A stretch of DNA of 64,000 bases from Typha latifolia (Eukaryota; Streptophyta; Magnoliopsida; Poales; Typhaceae). Of the stretch, positions 1 through 10,478 are shown piece after piece. A program made the position numbers and the translations under genes. The stretch spans positions 7,246,479 to 7,310,478 of the forward strand of contig CM034109.1 of NCBI GenBank assembly GCA_019914945.1, read 5' to 3'. The notes beneath the pieces are model-generated. The model worked only from the letters and a program-made list of their open reading frames with translations. It ran no database searches and had not been told where the DNA came from. The stretch's first letter is position 1. Every line of letters begins with the position of its first letter.

Positions 1-840
1 AAAAAATTGGATGGCTGAGTTCCAGGCCCAGTCAACATCTAATTTTCTTATTTTGCTTTTGCTTCACCCGTCGCCTGTCAGCCCACTGAACTCTTCTAGA
101 ATTTGTTCTGCTTTCCTTATCTTGGTTTCTTTAGTTTCTCTCGTAACTTCTGTACAGTTCTCTCAAGGAGCTTTTCCTTCTACGCCCTGGTTTTGATGAG
201 CTTGGGAATCTCGGAGATTTAAACCATTTTTCGATTTTTATGAGTGGAAATTTAATTATGTCCCAATGTTTCATATTAGAGATTTCAACTTGTGTGGAAG
301 TAAATGGAAGTTTGCAATATAAATCCCTGCTTTTAATGATCTCTCTTCTTCCTTGCGTATGCCCATATATAACATTGAGTTTTTGACCAATCTAGTCCTC
401 CCAAAATTTTCTTTATGTATCTATATTATTTTAAACTTAAATATATTTAAAAGTGGCCGATCTCGGTCAGTAATTTATATTTAAAAAGTTGTTTATCCTA
501 GTCAATAATTTTTATAACTTATATTTAATCTCATATTTAAATTTTAAGATGAACATAAAAATGCTTAGTCTCAAGAAAATACAAAGTTCAGATGCAGGCA
601 AAGAGATTGTGCTGAGGGCTAAGACGGTGAACGAGGCTCATATTGTCTAAGAATTCTCACTTGCAGTTACAGTTATTCCTTTCGTTAGAGTAGCAAAGAA
701 CATCGAACCCAAAGGTAGTGCAAAGGGACTTGCTCTTTATTTATATTTTAATAAGTTCTTTTGCTAACTCTTTGTGAGAGGAAATCAAACTGATGAATGA
801 TCGATCACTCGCGACACTCGAACCTTCTCCGGCTATCCCA
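1..840. other. Upstream flank and start of tandem unit A
   Basis: No gene is visible here. From about position 188 the sequence is a diverged copy of the DNA from about 3053 onward: both start with a GGTTTTGATGA-like stretch, then share 'ccctgcttttaatgat' and, near 680 and 3760, 'agtagcaaaga' and 'catcgaacccaaaggtag'. This marks the left edge of the tandem duplication that produced the two gene copies at 1046 and 4389. Confidence 0.7.
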
Positions 841-917
841 CTACAAATTTCTAGATCACGTGCTCCAGTGTCTTCCATCAACCTCCGACGCGCCACATGT
901 TATCTCCCTCCACGTGT
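841..917 (+). promoter_or_regulatory. G-box/ABRE cluster upstream of tandem copy A
   Basis: Two CACGTG boxes are present at 857-862 and 911-916. Between them at 894-899 lies CACATG, at the place where copy B has a third intact CACGTG. ACGTGTC-like cores are bound by bZIP and bHLH factors and are typical of ABA or light response. Function is inferred from sequence only. Confidence 0.55.
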
Positions 918-1045
918 CCGTCCACTCGTCACTCTCCCCACTCCCATAAAACCGCATCCAAACGTATAATCTTCTCGCATCCTTCCCTTGAATCCCAAGC
1001 TCTTCTCTGCTTTTCTTTTGTTCTTGTCTCTTACCATCAACCAAT

Positions 1046-1953
1046 ATGGCAATGGCAATGGCTTCAAGGGCAGCGGTAACCTCACTCACCCCCTTCTCCA
1101 ACAAAAGCCTTCTTCTAATTTACTTTCTCAACTTTAGTTTTTTTTATATATTTAATTTCCTCTCTAATTTCTTTGTTTTTCACCTTCTCCTTCGCCAAGA
1201 ATTACATGAGATCTCTAGCAAACGCAAACACTCGACGATTCGCCACCTCGATGGTCGACGACATCGCCGGCCACCGCCTCGCCTCCTCCAAGCCAAGGTC
1301 CGATTGATCCAAGTAATTTGTGTATTTGTATAGTAGATCGTATTTGTTTATTGAAGGAGACGCACACGCACGTGTGAGGATGCAGGGGCGAGTACGTGCC
1401 GGTGTACGTGGCGCTGGGGCTGATATTGCTGTCGGCGTCGCTGGGGCTCCACACCGCGACGCAGCAGCTGGCGTACTCGCCGAGCGTGCTGGTGAGCAAG
1501 AAGAAGCGGGAGACGGTGCCGGAGGTGGTGGACCCGGACTGGGCCGTGCGGGAGTCCGAGCTGTTCGTCAACAAGTCCATCTTCCGCAAGGTTGCCCACC
1601 TCCAGGACTTCGACGCCGTCAGGGCCGGCGTCTCCGACCCTACCCGCGCCCCAGCCTCCGGCCAACTGTAAGTCCGTCGGAGTACTCTCAGTTGGAAATT
1701 ACTATCAATCGATCCTAGTCCCTAGATCTTGAAACAAATTTTCAGGCTTAAACTTAATTTCGAGCTAAGCCAAAGCATAAAATCTTAACCCTTTCAGTTG
1801 TCATCCCGAGGCATTTTTTAAGGGATTTGGTAACTATTTTTTAGGGAATTACATAGTTTTGACTATTGTTTGATATATTCCTTTTCGAATTGGTGCAGAC
1901 CATTAAAGACGGAGACGCTGAAATCGGTGGGAGTGGAGCCGCCACGAGTTTAG
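1046..1953 (+). CDS. Small single-span, probably mitochondrial protein, tandem copy A
   Basis: Four exons: 1046-1075, 1200-1297, 1386-1667, 1899-1953, all GT-AG, giving 154 residues. The N-terminus is rich in Arg/Ser/Ala (MRSLA..., RRFATS) like a mitochondrial presequence. A hydrophobic segment follows (about residues 45-62, after YVPVYV), then YSPSVLVSKKKR and a charged C-terminal half ending SVGVEPPRV. The order 'Y-P, one membrane span, (N/S)P-x-V, basic patch' recalls the B12D/NDUFA4 (MLRQ) family, but this is a weak resemblance and I do not firmly recognise the protein. Exon 3 is very GC-rich compared with its surroundings. Relative to copy B it lacks four residues (DYVA) at the start of exon 3 and has two more in exon 1 and two more in exon 2, so both copies are 154 residues. 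The start ATG is the first of three in-frame ATGs. Confidence 0.85.
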
Positions 1954-2971
1954 AGGGGGAGAAGACGATCTAATAATAGACGTCTTTTGCAGTAGTTTTC
2001 TTTTCCTTAATGAATATTTACGGTACTTGAAACGACAGTCCTTGTAAATATTATTTCCTTTGGAGTTTCCCTCTTCCTTTGAAATCCTCAAATAATATTT
2101 TTGTAAAATTTATCTATCTTTTATGTTGATCAAATCTGGACTTTAATAAAATATCTGATTATAAGCAAAAAGAAAAAAATAATATTCCTTGAAAAAAAAA
2201 AAGAACACTGTTTGGTTGGCAATAGCTAAAAACTATTATGAGTGAGTGTCACGGATTCAATGTAGGGTTGAAAAAAAAAACAAGAGAACATTGTTTGGGC
2301 TCAATTTTGTTGAGAGAGAGATAGCTTAAGATTAACGTGGACAATTCCTTCGATCCTAGTTCTTGAAGGTTGGGCTGGATTTTGTTGTAAGGCATACTTT
2401 GGGATCTCATCCTGCTTTCTTGGAGTTACTTCATATCTCATTAATTTCATGTGGAAGTTGAGGCATTGGTATTCCTAACCCATGGGTAGAGATAGTAGTT
2501 CATCCAGTTTATAATGCTTATGGGTTGAACCCATTCATGAAGCCTTCTGTCTTAGATTATAGATGGACCAACCACCTGGGAGGCCTTTCTCTCATTATTT
2601 ATAAGGGTGTTGACCTAGATATGTAGGCTAACTTTGGTATTGGGACTGTTGAAGTTTTTTTTTCCTATCCTTCTGAAAATACTAGATTTAGGTACTTGCT
2701 GCAAGAGATCCTTGGATTCCAGATGCACACTCCCAGGTTTGACCTTTTCTACTTCAGATTTCTGAGAATAGAGAAGGTGAAGGCATCGAGATCTTACACA
2801 ATGAAGTTGTTTCTGGGCATTGCCAGCACAGTCGCCTTGTTACTGTTTCAATATGTGCATCTTTTTGCAGTTTTGTAGGAAATTATGATTCTTTTGTTAT
2901 GTCAGTTCCATGATATGAGAAGCATGTTCTTAATAGTTAGTATCTTCTTGTAGATGATTTGTTTTTACTGG

Positions 2972-3004
<33 letters not shown>

Positions 3005-3052
3005 CTTGGTGAAACATGATTGGAAGATTTAAATAAATCACAACATCCTTTC
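1954..3052. other. Intergenic DNA between tandem copies
   Basis: This stretch contains the 3' flank of copy A. Similarity to the flank of copy B continues to roughly 2470 (compare 2330-2470 with 5745-5870). The remainder, about 2480-3050, is unique and has no convincing ORF; a short TA microsatellite sits at about 2978-3004. Confidence 0.6.
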
Positions 3053-3839
3053 AGGTTTTGATGATCTTGGCAGTATGGAGGTTTAAACATTTTTTCGTTA
3101 TTTAAAAAAAGTGAAACTAAGGATGTCCCAATTAAACGTTAAGAGATTTCCACTTGAATGGGAGTAAAAGTATGTTGCTATATAAGTCCCTGCTTTTAAT
3201 GATCCATATCCTAGCATGCTTCTGCCCATATATATATAACATTAAGACCAAACTACTACTACTAAATTTTCTTTTACGCGTTTAGTATAATTTAAACTTA
3301 AGTATATTTGAGAATCACTAATTCAAAGTCATCGTCCGGTGAGTAATTTCATAGTTCATTTAATCTTATATTTAAGTCTCGACATGAATTATACTCATAA
3401 TAAATGAAAAAGATCTCTATGGCATTCCTGTCATATTTCAACAATCTTTCATTCAGCAATAAGAATTTATGATATTCTTAGAATTGACGATAAACGGAGG
3501 CAAGGAGGTCATTCTAAGGGCTAAGGCAGTTGGAAGAGACTTATGTTGTCTAAGAATTCTCATATTTGAACTACAGTGAGGCTTCCCCAAATTTAAAATA
3601 TTGTGATACGTAATAATCTGATGCTCTTTATTATTATAAATTGTGTACCTCTCTGAAGAATATATATATATATATATTATATTTTATAACAGATACAAAT
3701 GTACTTGGATAAGCATTATGAAATAACTTGGAAGATCTGCAGTTGCAGTTACTCCTCTCGCTAGAGTAGCAAAGATCATCGAACCCAAAGGTAGCGCAAA
3801 GGATATCTGATTCATCTCATTCAAATAAATAAATTATAT

Positions 3840-4165
3840 GCCTAGGGATAATTAATTTTTTTTATTCTAAAATATAACTTTTTATTCCAGAATAATAGTT
3901 ACATAGTATACTAATTTTATTCTAAAATAGAAATATTATTTATTAAAAATATATTTTATACCGTATAATAATATAATTATTAATTTATTCGTAAAATCTA
4001 TCATATTAATCTAATTTATATCAAATAAGATAGCATGATAATTTCATAAAAAATTTAAAATATTTTTTTTACTTTATATCACCGTCATTATTCTAAAATA
4101 TAAGTAAACATAAAAATAACTATTTTTAGAATAAAAAAATTTATTTGATAAATAATAAAGAGAAT
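3840..4165. mobile_element. MITE-like AT-rich insertion, promoter of copy B only
   Basis: The ends carry inverted repeats: a TTTTTTTTATTCTAAAA-type stretch near 3856-3877 reappears reversed near 4122-4145. Copy A has no counterpart: around position 745-840 it passes from the shared 'cgaacccaaaggtag' region to the shared 'ccggctat' region within about 115 bases. The insertion is therefore younger than the gene duplication. The exact ends and target-site duplication are not resolved. Confidence 0.6.
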
Positions 4166-4212
4166 ACTTATTCTAATAAGTTTATCCGGCTATACCATTC
4201 CAAATTCCTAGA

Positions 4213-4273
4213 CACGTGCTCTAAATCTCTTCCGTCAACTTTCGCCGCGCCACGTGTTATCTCCTTCCACGTG
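4213..4273 (+). promoter_or_regulatory. Triple G-box/ABRE cluster upstream of tandem copy B
   Basis: CACGTG occurs three times within 61 bases, at 4213-4218, 4251-4256 and 4268-4273, about 115-175 bases before the start codon. The array aligns with that of copy A, where the middle box is degenerate. Confidence 0.6.
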
Positions 4274-4388
4274 TACCTCCACTCGTCACTTTCTCCCACT
4301 CTCCCTCCCCCCCCCATCTCCTGCATCCTTCTCTTACTTGCCGCAGATTAGAGTCTTTCACTCCAATCCCGAACTCTTCTCAACCAAT

Positions 4389-5401
4389 ATGGCAATGGCT
4401 TCGAGGGCAGCGGTAAGCTCACCTCCTCTCCAAAAAGAAACCTTCTTCTAAACTTTCTCAACTTTGGTTTCTTTTTTTTTTCTTTTAAAATCTCTCTTAA
4501 CTCTTTCTTTCTCCCCTTCTCCCTCCCCAAGAATTACATGAGATCTCTAGCGAGCACTCGTCGATTCGCCACCTCGACGGTCGACGACATCGCCGGTCAC
4601 CGCCTCACCTCCGCCGAGCCAAGGTCCGATTAGTTGATCGATTAATTAATTAATTAATTAATCAAAATTTTGTTTATGAAAGAGGGGCACGTGTGAGCAG
4701 GGGTGATTACGTGGCGGAGTACGTGCCGATTTACGCGTCGCTGGGGCTGATACTTCTGGCGGCGTCGCTGGGGCTCCACGCGGCGAAGCAGCAGCTGGCG
4801 TACTCGCCGAACGTGCTGGTGAGCAAGAAGAAGCGGGAGACGGTGCCGGAGGTGGTGGACCCGGACTGGGCCGTGCGGGAGTCCGAGCTGTTCATTAACA
4901 AGTCCATCTTCCGCAAGATCGCCCACCTCCAGGACTTCGACGCCGTCAGGGCCGGCGTCTCCGACCCTACCCGCGCCCCGGCCTCCGGCCGACTGTAAGT
5001 CCGTCGGAGTACTCTCAGCTGAAAATTAGTAACTATCAATCCTAGTTCCTTGAGCTAAGCCATAGCATTAGTCGATTACGGTACGTACTACCGCAGCAAT
5101 AACAACATTCCAAAAAAATAAAACAAGAAGATTTAAGATGGAAAATATGATAAATAGAAAAATGGTGGGATTAACAAGGCAGTTAAAAGTCCAATGCATC
5201 GATGATGACTAATTAAGTTATAAACTTGTCATGTTTTAATAACATTTAGTATAGCCGAAGCATTTTTAAAAAGGGACTCTTCTCAAGTACTTTTGACTAT
5301 TATTGCTTGACATATATATATATATATTTTCTTCTAACTGATTCAGACCGTTAAAGGCGGAGACACTGAAATCGGTGGGAGTGGAGCTGCCACGAGTTTA
5401 G
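4389..5401 (+). CDS. Small single-span, probably mitochondrial protein, tandem copy B
   Basis: Four exons: 4389-4412, 4532-4623, 4701-4994, 5347-5401, with the same intron positions and phases as copy A, giving 154 residues. It has the same layout: presequence-like N-terminus (ending near RRFATS), one hydrophobic span (YASLGLILLAASLGLHAA), the SPNVLVSKKKRE patch, the VVDPDWAVRESELF block and the C-terminus SVGVELPRV. Most differences from copy A are conservative or lie in the presequence, so both copies look functional. Function is unknown to me; a B12D/MLRQ-like complex I accessory or another inner-membrane protein is possible. G-boxes upstream suggest ABA, stress or light control. Confidence 0.87.
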
Positions 5402-6531
5402 AGGGAGAGGGAGAAGGAGAAGACGATCGATATAACAGATGCAAAGCATCATGCAGTAGTTCTGTTTAAAATGAACATCTTACGGTAGTTGTGTAAATAT
5501 TATTTCTTTTGGGATTTTTTCTTGTTGCTTCTGTGTCATGGTTCTTGTAAATATGTTGTGGTTATTTTCGTTAAAAAAAAAAAATTCTTCCGTTTATGTT
5601 TATTAAATCTGGACTTTAAATGAAAACATCTGTCAATAAGCTATTTTTTCTTTGAAAAAAAGAATTCTCTTATCTGAAGAAGCACGAAGCAAAATGTGGG
5701 AGCCCTGCTTGATTGATCTTGCCAAGTGTCTAAACGAATCTTTAGATCAACGTGGATGATGTCTTTGATCCAGGTTGTTGAGAGGAATAGCTCGAGAGAT
5801 CTCTTCTGTTCGCCTGGAGAGCAACTCGTGTTTCTACTTGAAGTCTTTCTGTGGAAGCTGAGGTACTTAGTTCTCAAGAAAACTTTCAACTTTTGTTGTC
5901 AGGCAGATTACCAAAGTGATTTGTGCAAGCGATTCCAACTACATTATCATTCGTACCATCAACCTTTTTCAAGATATATTCTCTTTAGTGTGTTAAAGAA
6001 TGTTATCTATCGGTGTTTTAGTTAGGTGGGTTGTATCTTCTATTTTAACATTTTGGGGTTTATACTCATGCAGCAGTTGCCAAGTACTTGTTGTCACTTG
6101 AACCTCTTCGATCCTTAGTCTTTGCTTCTTTAAGAACTTAAGGGAAAAGAACTGGGCCTGCCTGGGGTTATATATATACTCACAATTTACAGCATTTGAC
6201 TACTTCTGGCTCCACATTATTATTGCAGATATCAAGACAAGCAGCCTAACATGATAGCACATCGTTTGAGGGGATTTCAAAATGTAATAACTGCAGAGAG
6301 CCAAAGCAGCACAAAACCGCCTAACAGGATCTCAGGTTACATTACTATGGCTTCTTGTCCAGGAAATTCAATTGCTGTCATACACCTTTACAACATTTAG
6401 CATTTGTACTTCTATATCCAGCTATATAGATCCTGCCACCATGGCGAGATGTGGTTGATATGAGCTCCTGTAGAAAGTATAAGGAAGTGCTTCCTGTACA
6501 TGTACACAACCATTGAATTCAGTTTCTGTAT
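5402..6531. other. Intergenic, 3' flank of copy B
   Basis: Duplicated flank to about 5880, then unique AT-rich DNA. No reading frame has recognisable content. A TA-rich run lies at about 5312-5329, inside the last intron of copy B. Confidence 0.5.
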
Positions 6532-7109
6532 GTCTCAATTGTGAGAATCCAGTCCACATTCTATTAGTTTGGTATTACTGTGAGAATTACTACTGACATA
6601 AGAGTACAATTCATTATCCCGATGGAGAAATGGCAGCATATGATTTGGTTGTTGTGCAAATACCTAAATGGGTGAAGGTCCTCAAATATCACAAATAGGA
6701 ATAGTGATGAAAAACTAATGCTTTGAGAAAAACTCCAACGAGGTGTTAATGATGATATAAGTTTTAATCTCGGATTAAACACCATAATATAAGCAATCTC
6801 TAGAATGGAAGCAATAGTCTCAATTGTGAGAATCCAGTCCACATTCTATTAGTTTGGTATTATTGTGAGAATTACTACTGACATAAGAGTACAATTCATT
6901 ATCCCGATGGAGAAATGGCAGCATATGATTTGGTTGTTGTGCAAATACCTAAATGGGTGAAGGTCCCCAAATATCACAAATAGGAATAGTGATGAAAAAC
7001 TAATGCTTTGAGAAAAACTCCAACGAGGTGTTAATGGTGATAGAATAGCACTAAATAAGTTCTAATCTCGGATTAAACACCATAATATAAACAATCTCTA
7101 AAATGGAAG
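6532..7109. repeat. 285-bp tandem dimer
   Basis: The block starting 'gtctcaattgtgagaatcc' at 6532 is repeated from 6817 with only a few substitutions. The second copy carries a short insertion (about 15 bases) near 7040, so it ends around 7109. The repeat continues into the LTR-like segment to its right. Confidence 0.9.
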
Positions 7110-7640
7110 CAATAGAGACAAATAAGAGAGAGACAATATTTACGTGGTTCAGTGATGTACCTACATCCACGGGCGGAACAATCTTCTTTACTTTACAAAT
7201 CCCTCACTTACAAAGAGTTTAACAACTCTAATCACTCTCAATACAATGGTGGCTCAACTATCATAAATGTTCTTCAAACTATGAAGCCTAAAAACACACT
7301 TTAGTATTTATAGGCAGATTCAAATTTGGATTTTTTTTGCGTCACGTTCAAACACCCTCGGGGGCGCATTTGAACGCGCCCAATAACAATACAGCAAAAC
7401 CAAAGGGGCATTCGAACGCAAGAGCGGTTGTTCGAACGCCTACATCACAGACTGCTCTCGGGTTTGGATCCGCATTCGAACGCCTGCATCAAAGGCTGCT
7501 CTCGGATTGGGGTTTGCGTTCGAACGCGGCTATGTCGTTCGAACGGCTGCATCATTGCCCTATATCTAGAACCCGCGTTCGAACGCCCCAGGGCCCGTTC
7601 GAACGCGTTGGCACAGAAATATTGATACATACTGAAATTT
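7110..7640 (-). mobile_element. LTR-like retrotransposon relic with TTCGAACGC cluster
   Basis: Read on the minus strand this resembles a Copia-type LTR. It has a TATA box (CTATAAATAC, complement of about 7306-7315), and downstream the widely conserved plant LTR phrases 'cccgtggatgta' and 'gaaccacgtaaat' (complement of about 7140-7180). Upstream of the TATA box, in the U3 position, lie about nine TTCGAACGC or near matches between 7345 and 7608. No gag/pol coding is present, so it is a solo LTR or fragment. Ends and target-site duplication are not resolved. Confidence 0.55.
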
Positions 7641-8550
7641 GCTGAAAATTAAATTTGAGTCAATTTTTAACATTTGTTAAATCCTTTCTTTTTCTTGTGA
7701 TATTTGTTGCGGGCTGAGGTCTACTGCGTCTTCCTGTTTTATTTCATACCTTGTGTGATTTCTTTCAGAAAAATACCATCTGTATTATTGATTAGAGTAA
7801 GAAAAGTTGATCGTATGGGAGTGATCATGTAATAATGGAAATCTAGAATGACTCTAGCTGCGCACTCTTTCCTTATATATATCCTTAGCTGTTGAAAAAT
7901 AAAAGTATTGCAAATAAACAAAACAACAGGCGGGAAAATAGAAAGAAGGTCTTAATCATTTGATGACCAAGCAGGAAAGACAATTGGATTGCAGTCGATC
8001 TATGTAAACCAAAAGGAGTTAAAAAAATTCACAAATTCCCTCACAAACACACACATGACACATTAACTTTCTCCACCTTACATGGCCACCTTTCTCCTCA
8101 CAATTGGCTTACAGTGGCAACACAAGTATCAAGGCCTTCTTACAGCAGCCACTTCATGAGTTTTTCTTAGATTCTCAATTAGGATAAGGGCATGGTTTTT
8201 TTTAGTTGTTTATACCATTAGACTATTGAATAAATAGACATATGCAGTTATCACAAAATCACGAAAGATATTTCACATGCGACTAGCCTTGAGAGCCTTG
8301 AGAAGTTGGATTCAAGTAACTAAAGCAATGTGACAAAACTTAATAGTGTTTGACATATATATATATTTTGACCCTATCACTACCGTAGAAAGCTCATGAT
8401 AAGATTTCCTAACAAAGAAAAAAAAAACCAAGGAATTTATGATATATAAATAGGTCAGTCTTCATTCCAGAGTAGGAGAAGAAATATATTTACCTTGGCA
8501 TGAATTACTTTCTAGACTTCAAGCTGAGAGAGGTGTGAATCATATGGCAG
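7641..8550. other. Intergenic, AT-rich
   Basis: I see no gene or clear repeat here beyond short A/T runs and a small TA run near 8357-8366. Confidence 0.4.
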
Positions 8551-8560
8551 TAATCCAAGA

Positions 8561-8636
8561 TGAGGTGTTTGCTCTCCTGTTTCCCCAAGTACTCCAGTAT
8601 GGAGGCCTTTAAGGGAGACAAAGAACAAACACCTCA
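8561..8636 (-). ncRNA. Candidate MIR477-like microRNA foldback
   Basis: 8561-8571 and 8626-8636 are perfect 11-base complements. Inside, the stem continues imperfectly and closes at a CTCCA/TGGAG mini-stem with a 3-base loop. On the minus strand the 5' arm contains TCTCCCTTAAAGGCCTCCA (complement of 8600-8618), which differs at two of 19 positions from miR477 as I remember it. A TATA-like CTATATAAG (complement of 8727-8735) lies about 90 bases upstream, where a pol II pri-miRNA promoter would be. Against it, the miR477-like stretch runs into the terminal loop, which is unusual for a mature strand. A 47-codon ORF spans the hairpin but has no recognised homology. Confidence 0.4.
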
Positions 8637-8726
8637 GTGTAGAATTCCCAAATGCCATGATGGAGTTTAAGAAACAAATGATGTCAGTTTCTCTTCTTGG
8701 CTCCTCCAAGTATTTGCCACCATGAA

Positions 8727-8735
8727 CTTATATAG
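8727..8735 (-). promoter_or_regulatory. TATA-like box upstream of the hairpin
   Basis: CTATATAAG on the minus strand. If used, transcription would start near 8700, about 65 bases before the foldback. Confidence 0.35.
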
Positions 8736-8739
8736 AAGT

Positions 8740-10478
8740 TTTCTACTATGCTAAGCTTTAACTGATGGAGTTGACAGAATCTTATGGGCATGCCTTGGTT
8801 CCACACTATCTCATTCCCACTTGCCTAACAACCCCACAGAATATATCTCTTTCTTTATTACATTCTGCCTACCAGCTTATCCAGATGGCAGCAAATCCTA
8901 ACAATAAAAGCTAAAGATACTAGATTGACTATTACCAACATTAATAGGTCAACAGTAGTGAGCCGAAAGTAAGGCCAAGACGAATGCATGAGGCTTCAAT
9001 ACACTTGGCAAGTGTTGAATAGAGGAGATAAAGGTTCAAAATTCCAAGTCTATAATTTTGATTCAAGTTGCTTCTCATCTAGTTGACTTCATGAGAAATA
9101 GAATTTATTGTGGTTAGACAGACAAGAATATGTAAGAGATGAGGAGGATAAGCAAGGACATAAAGTGAAATCAAATCTTTGCCACCTTTTCTCTTCCTGT
9201 CTATCTAACTAACAAGTTATTGGATTATAGTTGAATTTGGTTCTCTTTAGTTATTTTAGGCAACTTCAGGATTCTGCTCATGCCTTGTGGTTATTCTACA
9301 ACCATATTATGCCACTTTGCCACATATGTGCATGGAATGAATATAATTTCAAAATTTTAAATAATCTTCTTTCCAAAATATTTCGTAAAGTAGGGTGAGT
9401 TCAGGAATATTTCACATAATTGATTTCTGCTTTTGATGAAGACACAAGTCCTTTCTGGTTGGCTCAAAATTATCTACATAATATTTCGCAAAATGTCTAT
9501 TTGAAGACCAAATTATGTTTAGAGAAAAATCCCTTGAAAATATCCATTCCACTTGCCTTGAATTGAAGAATCTCCTTTAAAGAGCTAGCATTATTTTCAT
9601 ATTATCTCATTTGATCAGTTGTCAAACATCTAGAAATATATACCATGCAGGTGTTGACCTCGATCATATCTTGAAGATTTGTTAGGTGATAGTATTTTAT
9701 GAAAGAATCTATCTTCTCAGATGAGGTTTGGGCCCAATTCCAAAGGCCACTCCAAGAGCATCCAAATCTTTCACTGATGCTGATACATTGAACTCATATG
9801 TACTTGCAAGTGGCAGAATAGTTATCTAGCAAAGTAGCAAGTACTCATGAGCAGTGTCTCTCAACTTCAAGATAAAAATTTTATCGGGCTGGTTTTCTTA
9901 CAGTTAAGGAAAGGAGAGAAATAAACCCAAAGTATCTGCCATATTCTTTGAGACACATTGTCACTGAGGGTAATGGTTAACATTGTAGACATCCATGGAT
10001 ATAAGATTTTCTAGGACTCATGGAAGCATTCCAAGTTGCAGCTTGGTCTGATAAATTGTTTTGGAGTGATTAGGAATAGATAATAATCTCCAGGTAGAAT
10101 TACTTGGTTAAGGATTCAGTGGAACAGAGGTAAGCAAAAGAAAAATTGACTCTTGGAAGAACATGAACAACAACTTTATAATGTAGAAGCAGTAGAAGCA
10201 TACATCAAAAGCCAAGGCTTTTAACCAATAAATTCTGTTCCAGATGCCCAGATCTTGGACAGGTTAACAATCACGAGTACACAAGACTCAAATATAAGAG
10301 TACTAACATAACTGGTTCTTCCCTTAGAAGACATGTACAAATAACCCAGCTCCACAAAAAGTACTTTCTTGCATGCATGTTACAGCTCTTGATTTTCTTG
10401 TTTATATCCAGTAATTACAATCTGACACTTTTCCGAAGTTAGCTTGATTAACAACAACATTGTACAAAGACAAGCCTT
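8740..10478. other. Intergenic, no gene seen
   Basis: AT-rich DNA without convincing coding potential or structured repeats. The right end should hold the 3' UTR of the S-acyltransferase gene. Confidence 0.45.

Noticed and set aside
1320..1718. 132-codon plus-strand ORF and the opposite-strand ORFs over the GC-rich exon at 1386-1667
   Set aside because: They are frame shadows of exon 3 of tandem copy A; composition is Arg/Gly/Ala-rich and the copy B equivalent does not preserve them.
7337..7645. 102-codon ORF rich in 'ERLH' words
   Set aside because: It simply reads through the TTCGAACGC palindrome cluster of an LTR-like repeat; the protein repeats reflect the DNA motif.
8561..8636. miR395 as the identity of the hairpin (CTGA-GTGTTTG similarity)
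   Set aside because: Only the first eleven bases agree and they lie on the wrong arm; the miR477-like stretch is the better match.
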